From Lentzea waywayandensis (lineage in GTDB: Bacteria; Actinomycetota; Actinomycetes; Mycobacteriales; Pseudonocardiaceae), in contig NZ_FOYL01000002.1 in NCBI RefSeq assembly GCF_900115955.1, positions 496,001-560,000 of the forward strand: a DNA stretch of 64,000 bases, given 5' to 3'. Every line of letters starts with the position of its first letter. Position 1 is the stretch's first letter. The notes under the pieces were generated by a model. It worked only from the letters and a program-made list of their open reading frames with translations. It ran no database searches and was not told the origin of the DNA. The position numbers were made by a program, and so were the translations under genes. Shown piece by piece: positions 1 through 9,059 of this stretch.

Positions 1-1107
1 GTCCGCCGCACGCAGACGCGGGCCCGACATCGCCGGGCCGGTCATGTGCAGGACCTGCACCAGGCGCCGATCACCGGCCTCCGGCGCGTGGTCCAGTTCG
101 CACTGCGAGAGCTGGATCAGGACGTCCGCGCGGGTCGCGGGGTCCGCGGGCTCGCTCAGCGCCCGGATCAGCAGCCGGGCCGCGCCCGCCGTCCTTCCCG
201 CGGTGGCCAGCACTCGGGCTTCCCGCTGAAGCACCAGCCGGGCCCACTCCGCGCCGACCGGTGGTGCCTCGAGCAGGATCGCACTCATCTGCTCGAACCC
301 GAGCGCGGCCTGATGACCGAGCACCGCCGCTCTGGACCGCAGCTCGTTCCGCTGGTCAGCGCTCATCGCGGCGAGCACGGCACGGGCCACACCGTCGGTC
401 AGCCTCGGCTCGTCGGCCGCGACCAGTCCGAGTCCGCGCAACCTCGTCATCGCCCGATCGGCGAGCCCGCGGTCCAGGTCCGCCAGTTCACGCGCCGGCG
501 ACCCTTCGAAGTGCCCGCCGCACACCGCCATGGCGCGCAGCAACGTGATGTCCACATCGGACATCAGGTGCAGTGTTCGCGCGATCCGGTCCTCGTCCAC
601 CGCGGGCTCGGGCAGGCGAACGACGTACCAGGGCGACGCGGTGACCGAGCCGTCCTCGGCAAGCTCGGCGAGCACGTCCTCCGCCGCCGTGCCGAGTCCG
701 GCGTTGGCCAGGACCACCACCACCGGGGCGCGATGGATCCTGCGCAGCAGGGCGCGGAGCCAGCCGACCGAGCTCTCGTCCAGCCACTGCGCGTCGTCGA
801 GCACTAGCACGAGCGGCCCGGCTTCGAGAAGGACACGGCACCGCTCCGTCATCGAACGGTCCGGGTCGGCTCCCAGATCAGCCAGGACCCTGGCGAGCAC
901 GGCACCGTCCAGAGTGGACTCGACGGCCGACGCGCGAGCGGCGATCAGGCGGGTTCCCTGCCGGGTCACGTGATCGGCGATTCGGCCCAGCAGTGCGGTG
1001 CGGCCCGACCCCGGCGGCCCGGTCACCTCGAACACGGCTCCGCCACCGCGACGCAGGCTTCTGACGAGCTCGGTGACGAGTTCCTGTTCGCTGATTCTCC
1101 TGGTCAC
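1..1107 (-). CDS. LuxR-type ATPase regulator, partial (C-terminus beyond window)
   Basis: Only the first ~368 residues are present; the reading frame stays open to base 1. The N-terminus is an AAA/ORC-like ATPase: P-loop GPPGSGRT at residues 30-37, Walker B LVLVLDDAQWLD near residue 105, then a helical region. The P-loop lysine is arginine here, as in the next gene upstream but not in the third. The DNA-binding LuxR helix-turn-helix expected at the C-terminus would lie outside the window. It follows the preceding regulator gene by 47 bases on the same strand, so the three are probably co-transcribed. The GTG at 1107 is the first start that places the P-loop at the usual distance; there is no strong ribosome binding site. 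Family known as LAL regulators; ligand unknown. Confidence 0.8.
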   Translation of the reverse strand, partial: MTRRISEQELVTELVRSLRRGGGAVFEVTGPPGSGRTALLGRIADHVTRQGTRLIAARASAVESTLDGAVLARVLADLGADPDRSMTERCRVLLEAGPLVLVLDDAQWLDESSVGWLRALLRRIHRAPVVVVLANAGLGTAAEDVLAELAEDGSVTASPWYVVRLPEPAVDEDRIARTLHLMSDVDITLLRAMAVCGGHFEGSPARELADLDRGLADRAMTRLRGLGLVAADEPRLTDGVARAVLAAMSADQRNELRSRAAVLGHQAALGFEQMSAILLEAPPVGAEWARLVLQREARVLATAGRTAGAARLLIRALSEPADPATRADVLIQLSQCELDHAPEAGDRRLVQVLHMTGPAMSGPRLRAAD

Positions 1108-1154
1108 GCGAAACTTCGGGCCCGCTGAAGCCGATCGCTGGTCACATCGCGAGA

Positions 1155-3644
1155 CTATTTGTTCCCATATGAGACGTCAACGAAAACCGTGCGAACAGGC
1201 GGAGGCGTCTCGATAGCGGACAACGCCGCCGGCAACCCGCCGCGGCCCTGCACGCCGAGCTTGCGGTAGGCGTTGGTCAGGTGCTTCTCCACGACCCGCA
1301 CACCCACCTGCATGAGGTCCGCGATCTCCTGGTTGGAACGGCCCGCCAGCGCGAGCTCCACGACGCGCTGCTGCGCACCCGTCAGGTCGCGTCCGCCGTC
1401 GCCCTGCTCCACTCGTGCGACCAGCGGACTCTCCCCGCATTCGACGGCCACCGCCGAGGCGCGTTCCACGCAGTGACGGTCCCCTGTCCGCGTGCCCACC
1501 CGCCACAGCGCCCTGGCCAGTTCGAACCGGTTGGCCGAGTCGTCGAGAACGCTCACGGCCTGCCGCAGCATCGCGACCCCGGCGTCCCCCTCGGTCATCG
1601 ATCCGAGGTGGCACAAGGCTTTGCCGACGCCGGCCGCCGAGCCCCACTCCACCGCGAGCGCGTGCTGCTCTTCTGCCAGCTCCAGCGCCGCCGCGACGTC
1701 GCCCAGGCGCCACAGGATCCGGGCCGCCTCCGAACGCCACGGGTACAGCACGGGATTGCGCCAGCCGAGGTCCCGCAACCGGCTGCCGGCGTCCCTGAGG
1801 TGGGCCAGCCCGGTGTGGAGATCCATGGCCGCCACGCCGGCAGCGCCACACAGCATCTGGTGCGCGACCGACAGCGCCGGGATGTGCGTCTGCTCCTTGA
1901 GCAACGGCACCAACCGGCTGACGAGGTGGTCGTCGCGGGTCTCCCAGGCGACCGAGGCGAGCGTCACCAGCACCTCGGAGGCGAGTCCGTGAGGCCCCGC
2001 CGTGGCGAGGATGCTCGCCGCGATGCTCCGCGCCGCGGCGAAGCGGCCACGGTGCAACAACACCAGCACCTGTTCCGCCTCGATGAGGACCTGCTCCGCG
2101 ACGGCGTTGGCGGCAAGAGACCGCTCCATCGCGCTGTGCAGCCAGATGGACAAGGCGTCCACCGAGTCGGCAGCGCACAACGTGGTCACCAAGGTCGCGA
2201 TCGGCGTGTGGACGTGATCCGGCTGAGGTGGTGCTTGAGCCAGCAACCGCTGCGAGATCGCCGCTACGTCACCGGCACGCCACGTCGTCGCGATCGTCGC
2301 GCAGTGCAGCCGCACCGACAGCAGTTCACGGCCCGCGCTCGTCGTCGGAAAGGTCTCGTCCGGACGCTCGCCGAGCCGGTCGACGCATCTCACGACCCCG
2401 TCCGGCGCCATGCATTCGGCATGGTGCGACCGCGCCTCGATCCGCAGGGCGAGGTCGCCCAGAACATCGTCGTGCGGGCGCGTCACGCGCAGTTCGTCCT
2501 CGATGCCCTGGACCAGCTCTCGCACCGCGGGAGGCGCCTCGACCAGGGCTCCCGGCACGAACCTCGCCGCGATCGCGGCTCGTTCCCGGGTGGCGGTCAC
2601 CATCCGGGCCGCGACCGACAGGTGCACCGCGGCGGCGGCACGATCGACGCCACGCTCCGCGGCAGCCAGTTCGACGAGCAGCGCCGCCCGCCTCCAGCCG
2701 GTCTGAGGCCGTTCGAGCAGCGCGCGGCGGAGGTACTCCACGGCGACCAGGGGCGCGCCGTGCTCCATCGCCGAGGCGGCCGCGGTGCGCAGGACCTCGA
2801 CGGCCCAAGGCCCCTGGGGGAACGTGATGTCCAGCAGCCGTCCGGCCACGACCCCGGCGGGCCTGCCCGCGTCGTGCAGCAGACGAACGGCCCTGGTCTC
2901 CAGCCGGACCCGGTCCGCGGGAGCCATCGTCTCCTCGACCGCCTCCCGCACGAGGCGGTGGACGAACCGCGGCACCGACCGGTCGACGAGACCGAGCCTG
3001 TCCATCGCCCGCAGCGCGGCGGTGCACCCGACCTCGTCGGCCCCCGCGAGAGACATGATCAGCTCGACGTCCGTGTCGTCGCCCAGGATCGCCATCGCGT
3101 CCAGGACGGAACGAACCGGCGGAGGCTGCGCGCGCAGGCACGCGACGAGTCTCGAACTCTCCACCAGGAGCGGACGTTGCAGCGCGACGACGTGAGCGGC
3201 TTGGCGGATGACCTGCTCCACGAGAGGCGAACTGGACCACACGTCGCCATCGCGCACGCAGACCACCATGACCACCGGGATCCGGTCCAGCCGGTGAGCC
3301 GAACGCGCGAGCGCGCGCAACGACTCCTCGTCCGCGTCCTGAAGGTCGTCCACCGTGATCAGGGCCAGACCTGCCGCGACCAGCACGTCGTGCAGACCGT
3401 CGGGCCGGGCCGTTCCGGAAGGCTCCCCTCCGGTCAGCTGGTGCACCACGCCGAACGGGAAGTCCCGTTCCCGCCTGGCCCCGGTCGCCCGCATCACCCG
3501 GACGTCCTGGCTCTCCGCGAGCCGCTTCGCGTCCTTCAACACCGCCGAGCGGCCACAGCCCAGCGGTCCCCGAAGCACCACGAGTGAACCGGTACCGGAC
3601 CGTGCGAGACGCAGTGCCGTCGCGACGGCTTCGAGACCCGTCAT
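1155..3644 (-). CDS. Large LuxR-type ATPase (LAL) transcriptional regulator
   Basis: 829 residues. Order: P-loop ATPase (GPLGCGRS at residues 26-33, Walker B LITVDDLQDAD), a long helical repeat-like middle, and a C-terminal LuxR/GerE helix-turn-helix (LTGAQQRVVELALAGRSNQE then KHLTNAYRKLG, about residues 755-800). Start ATG at 3644 overlaps the stop of the upstream regulator in an ATGA, so translation is probably coupled; a GTG at 3659 is possible but lies within the upstream gene. The P-loop lysine is replaced by arginine, so ATP hydrolysis may be weak or absent. LAL proteins usually activate nearby catabolic or secondary-metabolite genes; the target here is unknown. Confidence 0.88.
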   Translation of the reverse strand: MTGLEAVATALRLARSGTGSLVVLRGPLGCGRSAVLKDAKRLAESQDVRVMRATGARRERDFPFGVVHQLTGGEPSGTARPDGLHDVLVAAGLALITVDDLQDADEESLRALARSAHRLDRIPVVMVVCVRDGDVWSSSPLVEQVIRQAAHVVALQRPLLVESSRLVACLRAQPPPVRSVLDAMAILGDDTDVELIMSLAGADEVGCTAALRAMDRLGLVDRSVPRFVHRLVREAVEETMAPADRVRLETRAVRLLHDAGRPAGVVAGRLLDITFPQGPWAVEVLRTAAASAMEHGAPLVAVEYLRRALLERPQTGWRRAALLVELAAAERGVDRAAAAVHLSVAARMVTATRERAAIAARFVPGALVEAPPAVRELVQGIEDELRVTRPHDDVLGDLALRIEARSHHAECMAPDGVVRCVDRLGERPDETFPTTSAGRELLSVRLHCATIATTWRAGDVAAISQRLLAQAPPQPDHVHTPIATLVTTLCAADSVDALSIWLHSAMERSLAANAVAEQVLIEAEQVLVLLHRGRFAAARSIAASILATAGPHGLASEVLVTLASVAWETRDDHLVSRLVPLLKEQTHIPALSVAHQMLCGAAGVAAMDLHTGLAHLRDAGSRLRDLGWRNPVLYPWRSEAARILWRLGDVAAALELAEEQHALAVEWGSAAGVGKALCHLGSMTEGDAGVAMLRQAVSVLDDSANRFELARALWRVGTRTGDRHCVERASAVAVECGESPLVARVEQGDGGRDLTGAQQRVVELALAGRSNQEIADLMQVGVRVVEKHLTNAYRKLGVQGRGGLPAALSAIETPPPVRTVFVDVSYGNK

Positions 3645-6376
3645 ACCGTGCTGGTGCACAGACTGGTCGCGAGCGCGGCCGGCAGGTCCGCACGCAGCTC
3701 GACGCCGAGCTTTCGGTACACATTGGACAGATGACTCTCGACGGTGCGGACCGTCACGAACAGTTCGCCGGCGATCTCACGGTTGCTGGCACCGGCCGCG
3801 GCGAGCTCCGCGACCCGCCGCTCACGGCCGCTGAGCGCGTCCGCCGGTCCCGCGCCCAGTTTCGGCATGCGTCCACCGGCCAGGACGAGCAGTTCCCTCG
3901 CCTCCGCCGCCGCCGTCCGATCCCCCAGGCGGATCGCCAGGTTGACCGCGGTCCTCAGGTGCTCGCGAGCCCCCTTGGCGTCACCGTCCGACAGCCGCGA
4001 CTCGCCCAGCAGACGTACGGCGCGGACGTGCAGCGGCCGGGCGGCAGACCCGGACAGGTCCGTCACCGCTGCACTCAGCAACTCCGCCGCCAACGGCCCG
4101 GTGGCCGCCGTTCCGCTGGCCATCAGGCTGAGTCCCCTCGCTTCGAGGGTGTCCCACCGCCGGGCACGCTCGGCCCCGGCCTCGGCGAGTTCGACGGCCT
4201 CCTCGCGCCGGTCCAGGCGCACCAGCAGACAGACGGCGTCCAGCCACCACGGAGCCCACACCGGGTTGTGCACGCCCGCGGACATGAGCCGCCGCCCGCA
4301 CTCGAGCAGGAGGTCCAGCGCACCGGTGAGATCACCACGGGCACGGCGGACCGCCGCCTTCGTGACCATCACTGGTCCGTACGTCCAGCCGAACAGCGGC
4401 TCCCCCACCCGCTCCAGGTGTTCCTCGGCCCCGGCGATGTCGCCCTGTTTGAGCAGGATCGAAGCCATGGTCGTGCGGAGCGGTCCAACCTCCACCGGCG
4501 TCACCGCCCGCCCGACGGACTTCAACGCGGCCCGTGCGTCGGCATGGGCGTCGGCGAGATCACCGGCGTGATCGAGCAGACCCGCCCTGGCCGCCAGTGC
4601 CAGCGCGTGAACGTCGAGCGCGCCGTCCGCACGGCTCGTGGCGATCAACCTGTCCAGTGCCGCCATCGCCTCGACCGGCTCTCCGGACAGGCCCAGCACC
4701 GTCGCGGCGGCCAGCGCCGGCCCGGCGTGCACCACCGGCCCGGGAACCAGGCCCTGTCTGGCCAGGTCGACCGTCGACCGGACGCACTCACCGGCCAGCA
4801 TCTCGGCCTGAGCGGCCACACCGGAGATCAACCGTCCTGACGCGGTGTCCGGCACCCGCTGTGGCGGCACCCGATAGCGCGTGAGCAGCCGCGCGGTGCC
4901 GGCCTGCTCGCCCAGCCCCACGGTCAGCAGCACAGCGTGCACCTGAAGCAGCAGTTCGCTGTCGATCCGGGAGTTCTCGCCCTCGTCAAGGATCATGGCG
5001 AGCCGGTCGAACGCGGCCTCCGACCACGTGGCCGCGACCGACATCAGGCCCAACCGGCACAGGATCCTCATCTTCTCGCCGGTGTCCGCCATCTGGTCGA
5101 CGACCTCGGTCAGGCGCGGCAACGCCGTGGCAGGCTCCATCATGACCAGGACGTTCGCCAGTTCCAGCAGGGTGGCCGGATGGCCCGGCGTCTGGCCGAG
5201 AACCCGGGTCAGACACCGCTCGGCCAGTTCGAGCGCTCCTCGCCGAACGGCGGCCGCCGCCGCTTGCCGCAGCGCGCTGAGCATCCAGTCCTCGGGCAGT
5301 TCGGGCAGCCACACGAGCTGACCGGCGACCTCGTCGGCCGGGCGACCCTCGTCGTTGAGCAACGTCGCGGCCCGATGACGCAGTTCCGCCAGCTTCGCGG
5401 TGGGCACGGCGGACAGCACGGCACCGGCGATGTCCTCGTGCCGGAACCCCAGTTCCCGGTCGGCAAGCACTTCCTTGCGGCGCAAGGCATCCACCGCGCT
5501 CGTCACGAACGGCTCCGGCAGCCCGAGAAACCTGCCCACCGTGCGCGCGTCGGCAGGACCGAGCACCGCGATCGCGCAGGCCACCTCGTGAACGTGTGCT
5601 CCCGGCTCCTCGATGAGCTCCGGCAAGCACTCGGTGACCAGCTGCCGGCCCAGTTCCCGGGCGCGCTCCACGCCGCTCTCGTCCGGAGGCACGTCACGCG
5701 TGCGCAACAGGGCCAGCAACCTGTGCAGCCACAACGGGTTCCCGCCCGTGATCAGGCCGCACGTCTCGGCGAACACCGGTTCGGGGCCGCGTCCGTAAGC
5801 CCGCTCGACCACCGTCGCCACGTCCGGGGCGGACAGCGGCGCGAGGTCGATGATCACCGCCGGGCCGATGCCGGCCATGTCCGCGAACAACAGGTCGGCC
5901 TGCTCGACGACGCCGGGCTCCCAGGCCAGCACGACCACCAGCGGCAACTCGGCGGACCGCCGCACCAGGAAGTCGATCCACCTCAGTGTCCGCGCGTCAC
6001 AGGCGTTCGCGTCGTCGAGCATGATGACCAGCGGCCGGTCCGCCATCACGTTCACCGCGAGCCGGTACAACCCGCACAGCACGGCATAGTCGTCCAGCTG
6101 CCCGGCGGTGGTCTCTGGAAGCGCTCCCGCAGCGGGCCCGAGCGCCTCGAACAGCTCGCGCACCGACCCGTACTCCGCGGCCGGCGCACGACCGGTCGCG
6201 CACAGCACCGTCACGTCGTCCGAGCCGAGCTCCCGCCGAGCCGCGGCCAGCAGACTGCTCTTGCCGATTCCTCTGGAGCCACGCACCAGAACCAGGTGCG
6301 CGCCCTCGTCACGGCTGGTCTGCGCCAGACGGACGAGTGTCGCGCACTCCGCCTTCCGGCCGACCAGGTCAGTCAC
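3641..6376 (-). CDS. Large LuxR-type ATPase (LAL) transcriptional regulator
   Basis: 911 residues, first gene of the tandem trio. It has a canonical P-loop, GSRGIGKS at residues 33-40, a Walker B (LVIMLDDANACD), a long helical region and a C-terminal LuxR helix-turn-helix (LSGRERRVAELAAAGASNRE, then SHLSNVYRKLG). The GTG at 6376 is chosen because GAGGAG lies 5 bases upstream and the protein then begins VTDLVGRK, the usual opening of this family; a GTG at 6412 would add 12 residues and lacks a site. Of the trio, only this member keeps the P-loop lysine. The cytoplasmic ATP-binding regulator's ligand cannot be told from sequence. Confidence 0.88.
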   Translation of the reverse strand: MTDLVGRKAECATLVRLAQTSRDEGAHLVLVRGSRGIGKSSLLAAARRELGSDDVTVLCATGRAPAAEYGSVRELFEALGPAAGALPETTAGQLDDYAVLCGLYRLAVNVMADRPLVIMLDDANACDARTLRWIDFLVRRSAELPLVVVLAWEPGVVEQADLLFADMAGIGPAVIIDLAPLSAPDVATVVERAYGRGPEPVFAETCGLITGGNPLWLHRLLALLRTRDVPPDESGVERARELGRQLVTECLPELIEEPGAHVHEVACAIAVLGPADARTVGRFLGLPEPFVTSAVDALRRKEVLADRELGFRHEDIAGAVLSAVPTAKLAELRHRAATLLNDEGRPADEVAGQLVWLPELPEDWMLSALRQAAAAAVRRGALELAERCLTRVLGQTPGHPATLLELANVLVMMEPATALPRLTEVVDQMADTGEKMRILCRLGLMSVAATWSEAAFDRLAMILDEGENSRIDSELLLQVHAVLLTVGLGEQAGTARLLTRYRVPPQRVPDTASGRLISGVAAQAEMLAGECVRSTVDLARQGLVPGPVVHAGPALAAATVLGLSGEPVEAMAALDRLIATSRADGALDVHALALAARAGLLDHAGDLADAHADARAALKSVGRAVTPVEVGPLRTTMASILLKQGDIAGAEEHLERVGEPLFGWTYGPVMVTKAAVRRARGDLTGALDLLLECGRRLMSAGVHNPVWAPWWLDAVCLLVRLDRREEAVELAEAGAERARRWDTLEARGLSLMASGTAATGPLAAELLSAAVTDLSGSAARPLHVRAVRLLGESRLSDGDAKGAREHLRTAVNLAIRLGDRTAAAEARELLVLAGGRMPKLGAGPADALSGRERRVAELAAAGASNREIAGELFVTVRTVESHLSNVYRKLGVELRADLPAALATSLCTSTV

Positions 6377-6561
6377 TGTCGCTCCTCGATCGCCGAAGCC
6401 GAGCCCGGACACGGGGAATCGTCACGATTCGCGTTCGCCCAGTACCCTTCCGTAACCGAGACGGGTGACGCAACCTGTCGCAGCCCGACAATCTGCCTGG
6501 AACGGACAGCGGGAGCGCTCACACGGCTGGCGCCAAGACGGTCAACGCCGCCGGCGTCGGC

Positions 6562-6981
6562 TCACTCCGCTCGACGCTTGGGCACCCACGCGATGAGGGT
6601 GGCGACAAGCGCGCCGAGGGCCACGAGGCCCAGCATCACGCCGGTCACCCAGTGCGCCTCGTCGTTGTCGGCGAGGGCGGCCTCGACGACCCGGCCCTCC
6701 TCCAGGTCGTAGCGGACCGTCACGCGGTCGCCGGGATTGCGGGCCGGGCCGTTCTCGGACAACGTCATGGTCTGCTTCGTGCCGTCGGGCAGCGGGAACT
6801 CGACCTTCACCGAGGCGCTCTTGCCCGACTTCAGCCGTTCCTGAACGGTGCCCTCGGTGCTCGCCCAGGACCTCTGCTCAGCGGACGCCTGGATCACCAG
6901 CGACAGGCCCCAGATCGCACCCACCAGCACGAGCCCCGACACGACCCGGCCGGTACTCGACTTCAACGACTTCGCCACCAC
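6562..6981 (-). CDS. DUF3592 membrane protein
   Basis: 139 residues with a transmembrane segment near each end (about 12-31 and 108-130) and a small extracytoplasmic beta-rich domain between them. The spacing of G..V..R....G (DGTKQ, NPGDRVTVRYD) matches DUF3592 proteins, whose function is not known. GTG start with GGGAGG just upstream. It stands alone between the regulators and the xdh relic. No operon partner is evident. Confidence 0.7.
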   Translation of the reverse strand: MVAKSLKSSTGRVVSGLVLVGAIWGLSLVIQASAEQRSWASTEGTVQERLKSGKSASVKVEFPLPDGTKQTMTLSENGPARNPGDRVTVRYDLEEGRVVEAALADNDEAHWVTGVMLGLVALGALVATLIAWVPKRRAE

Positions 6982-7008
6982 GCCTCCCTCGCCGGGGACA
7001 TCGTCGCA

Positions 7009-7674
7009 TCAGTCCCGAATGCAACAACTCCCGGCCGGGCGGTGATCAGGCGCTCGGGCGACGGTGAATCGGACCCGACAGGACGCCCAGCGGGCTCCCG
7101 CTGCCCCGCCCCGCACCGCGACCATCTCCGCGGCGATCGACAACGCCGTCTCCGCGGACGTGCGCGCACCTAGATCCAGCCCGAGCGGCGAGCGCAGCTG
7201 GCCCAGTTCCTGCGCCGTGACGCCGGCTTCGGTCAGCAGCTCGACCCGTTCCGCGTGGGTGCGGCGCGCGCCCATCGCGCCGACGTAGGCCAGCGGCATG
7301 CGCAGAGCCCTGGTCAGCACCGGGATGTCGAACTTCGGGTCGTGGGTGAGGACGCACACGGCCGTGCGCTCGTCGGTCTCGGTCCGGTCCAGGTAGCGGT
7401 GTGGCCAGTCGACCACGACCTCGGCGGCCGGGAACCGTTCAGGAGTCGCGAAGACCGGACGGGGGTCGCAGACGGTGACGCGGTAGCCGAGGAACGCACC
7501 CACCTCACTCAGGGCCGCCGCGAAGTCGAGCGCACCGAAGATCAGCAGCCGCGGCGGTGGCGCGCTCACCTCGACCAGCACGTCGACCGCTTCCCCTGTG
7601 GCGCAACCAGTCCAGCGGATCACCTGCGTCGCAGGGCAGGCCAGCGCCAGGTCGTCCCAGCTCGGGATCCACAT
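7009..7674 (-). pseudogene. XdhC-like fragment (C-terminal Rossmann domain)
   Basis: 221 codons. The readable part is the C-terminal Rossmann domain of XdhC/CoxI, the chaperone that delivers sulfurated molybdenum cofactor to xanthine dehydrogenases: PPPRLLIFGALDFAAAL, VTVCDPRPVFATPERFP, WPHRYLDRT, YVGAMGARRTHAERVELL and ELGQLRSPLGLDLGARTS. The N-terminal XdhC domain is missing. Directly upstream the sequence becomes the end of a truncated [2Fe-2S] subunit in another frame, so the apparent ATG at 7674 is a by-product of the join. I read this as a deletion scar. Whether the fragment is still expressed is not known. Confidence 0.7.
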
Positions 7675-7874
7675 TGGAACGCGTCGTGCCGGATGAACGC
7701 CTCCTGCACCGGGTGCAGGCGGTCGCCGTCGGCCAACCCCTCGACGGTGGTGATCTCACTGTCCTGCCGCATCACCGCGAGCGTCAGGCACCACTTGACC
7801 CGCTCACCGTCGGCGAGAACCGTGCAGGCACCGCACTCGCCGCGGTCGCAGCCCTTCTTGGTGCCGGTCAGCCC
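7668..7874 (-). pseudogene. Fragment of xanthine-dehydrogenase-type [2Fe-2S] subunit
   Basis: About 69 codons clearly match the small subunit of molybdenum hydroxylases: GLTGTKKGCDRGECGACTVL followed by a second-cluster lead-in ending EAFIRHDAFQCG. Both ends are broken. The N-terminal beta-grasp strand is missing at 7874, where the GNAT gene ends. The CGYCTPG second cluster is cut after CG at 7668, where the XdhC fragment begins. It is therefore an internal piece of a dead gene from the same operon type as the XdhC fragment. Confidence 0.75.
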
Positions 7875-7891
7875 AGCCGCCGATGTAGACC

Positions 7892-8425
7892 TCAGCCGTC
7901 GGACCGCAGGCGGGCGTGCAGGTGCATGTCGTGCCAGCCGTCCGCGTGCCGCGCGGATCCCCGCAGCGTTCCCTCGACCGCGAACCCCAGCTTGGCGGCG
8001 ACGCGGCACGACGCCGCGTTCGCCGTCGAGTGCTCCAGCGAAACCCGGTGCAGGCCAAGGATGTCGAACGTCCACTCGGTCAGGGCGTGCGCAGCGCGAG
8101 CGGCGATCCCGGCACCACGGGCTTCAGGCAGCACCCAGTAGGACAAGGCCGCTGACGCCTCGAACAGCGAGACGTGGCGCAGGCCTGCCTGGCCGAGCGG
8201 TTCGTCGTCGCGGCTGATCGCCCAGCTGGCGTCCGTCTTGTCGTCCCAGCGTTTCGCCCAGCCGGCGATCCAGGCGAGAGCTTCGTCGTGCGTGTCCATG
8301 CGCCGTACGTGCCACCGTTGGATGTCGGGGCAGTTGAAGGCTTTGAACACGGCCGTGGCATCGCTTTCACGCCACGGCCGCAAACTCAGCCCATCGCCCA
8401 CGCCGATGCGCGGTTGCCACATCAT
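7892..8425 (-). CDS. GNAT family N-acetyltransferase (RimJ-like)
   Basis: 177 residues. GNAT fold of the RimJ/RimL branch: LSLRPWRESDATAVFKAF near the start, LSYWVLPEARGAGIAARAA (acetyl-CoA pyrophosphate loop, pattern ARGxGxA), and LGLHRVSLEHSTANAASCRVAAKLGF (strand 6 and conserved N-S-R). Likely acetylates a protein N-terminus or a small amine. The start ATGATG at 8425-8420 overlaps the stop of the upstream CGNR gene, so the two are coupled. The gene ends 17 bases before the xdh relic, suggesting the deletion stopped just beyond it. Confidence 0.82.
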   Translation of the reverse strand: MMWQPRIGVGDGLSLRPWRESDATAVFKAFNCPDIQRWHVRRMDTHDEALAWIAGWAKRWDDKTDASWAISRDDEPLGQAGLRHVSLFEASAALSYWVLPEARGAGIAARAAHALTEWTFDILGLHRVSLEHSTANAASCRVAAKLGFAVEGTLRGSARHADGWHDMHLHARLRSDG

Positions 8426-8976
8426 CGGCCGTCCGCTTTGCGCTCGCGGAAGGCGATCATGTTCATCCGGTTGCCGCACCGCACGCTGCAGAACCGCTTG
8501 AGACCGTTGCGGGACAGGTCGAGCAGCAGGCCTTCGCAGTCGTCGGCCGCGCACACCCGCAGGCGGTCCGTCTCGTTCATGCGGATCACGTCGATGAGGG
8601 CGAGCGCGGCCTCGACCCGCATCCGTTCGGCGAGCGGGGAACTGGGCTCCGTGGCGTGCATGTGCCAGTCGAGGTCGTCGTGCCGCACGAGGTGGGGCAA
8701 CGCCTTGGCGTCACGAAGCATCTTGTTGACAGCCTCAACGGCGTCGTCGCGACCGAGGGACCACACGCGCCTGAGCAGCGCACGCGTCCTGTGGACGTCC
8801 CGCAGCTCCGCCTCGTCGCCGTCGATGCGGCCCGAGTAGTGGAACTCGCCCAGGAGAACCTGAAGCTGGGCGACCGTGCCCAGCTCGTCCTCGCCGGTCC
8901 GCGACGCCGCCGGGTCGGTGTTGCACAGCGCTACGACGAACGCCAGCGACTCCTCCGTGTCAGGGGCAAAACGCAA
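8422..8976 (-). CDS. CGNR zinc-finger (ABATE-type) regulator
   Basis: 184 residues. The C-terminus carries the CGNR zinc finger: VCAADDCEG, then KRFCSVRCGNRMNM, giving four cysteines for zinc and the name-giving CGNR. The N-terminal ABATE region is helical and is thought to bind a ligand. Start is TTG at 8976 with a perfect AAGGAG site 4 bases upstream. It is divergent from the EamA transporter at 9060 and coupled to the GNAT gene. The arrangement suggests that it controls the transporter (inference). Confidence 0.82.
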   Translation of the reverse strand: MRFAPDTEESLAFVVALCNTDPAASRTGEDELGTVAQLQVLLGEFHYSGRIDGDEAELRDVHRTRALLRRVWSLGRDDAVEAVNKMLRDAKALPHLVRHDDLDWHMHATEPSSPLAERMRVEAALALIDVIRMNETDRLRVCAADDCEGLLLDLSRNGLKRFCSVRCGNRMNMIAFRERKADGR

Positions 8977-9059
8977 ATTGACTCCTTACCGAGACCGGCC
9001 TAGCGTCAGGGGTATCAGTCAGGTTAGGCCATGACATCGTTCGGAGCCGGGAGGCAACC

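Noticed and set aside
1281..3587. Long open frame on the plus strand opposite the second LuxR-type regulator
   Set aside because: Composition rich in R, H, P and G with no motifs; it is the antisense frame kept open by high-GC codon use.
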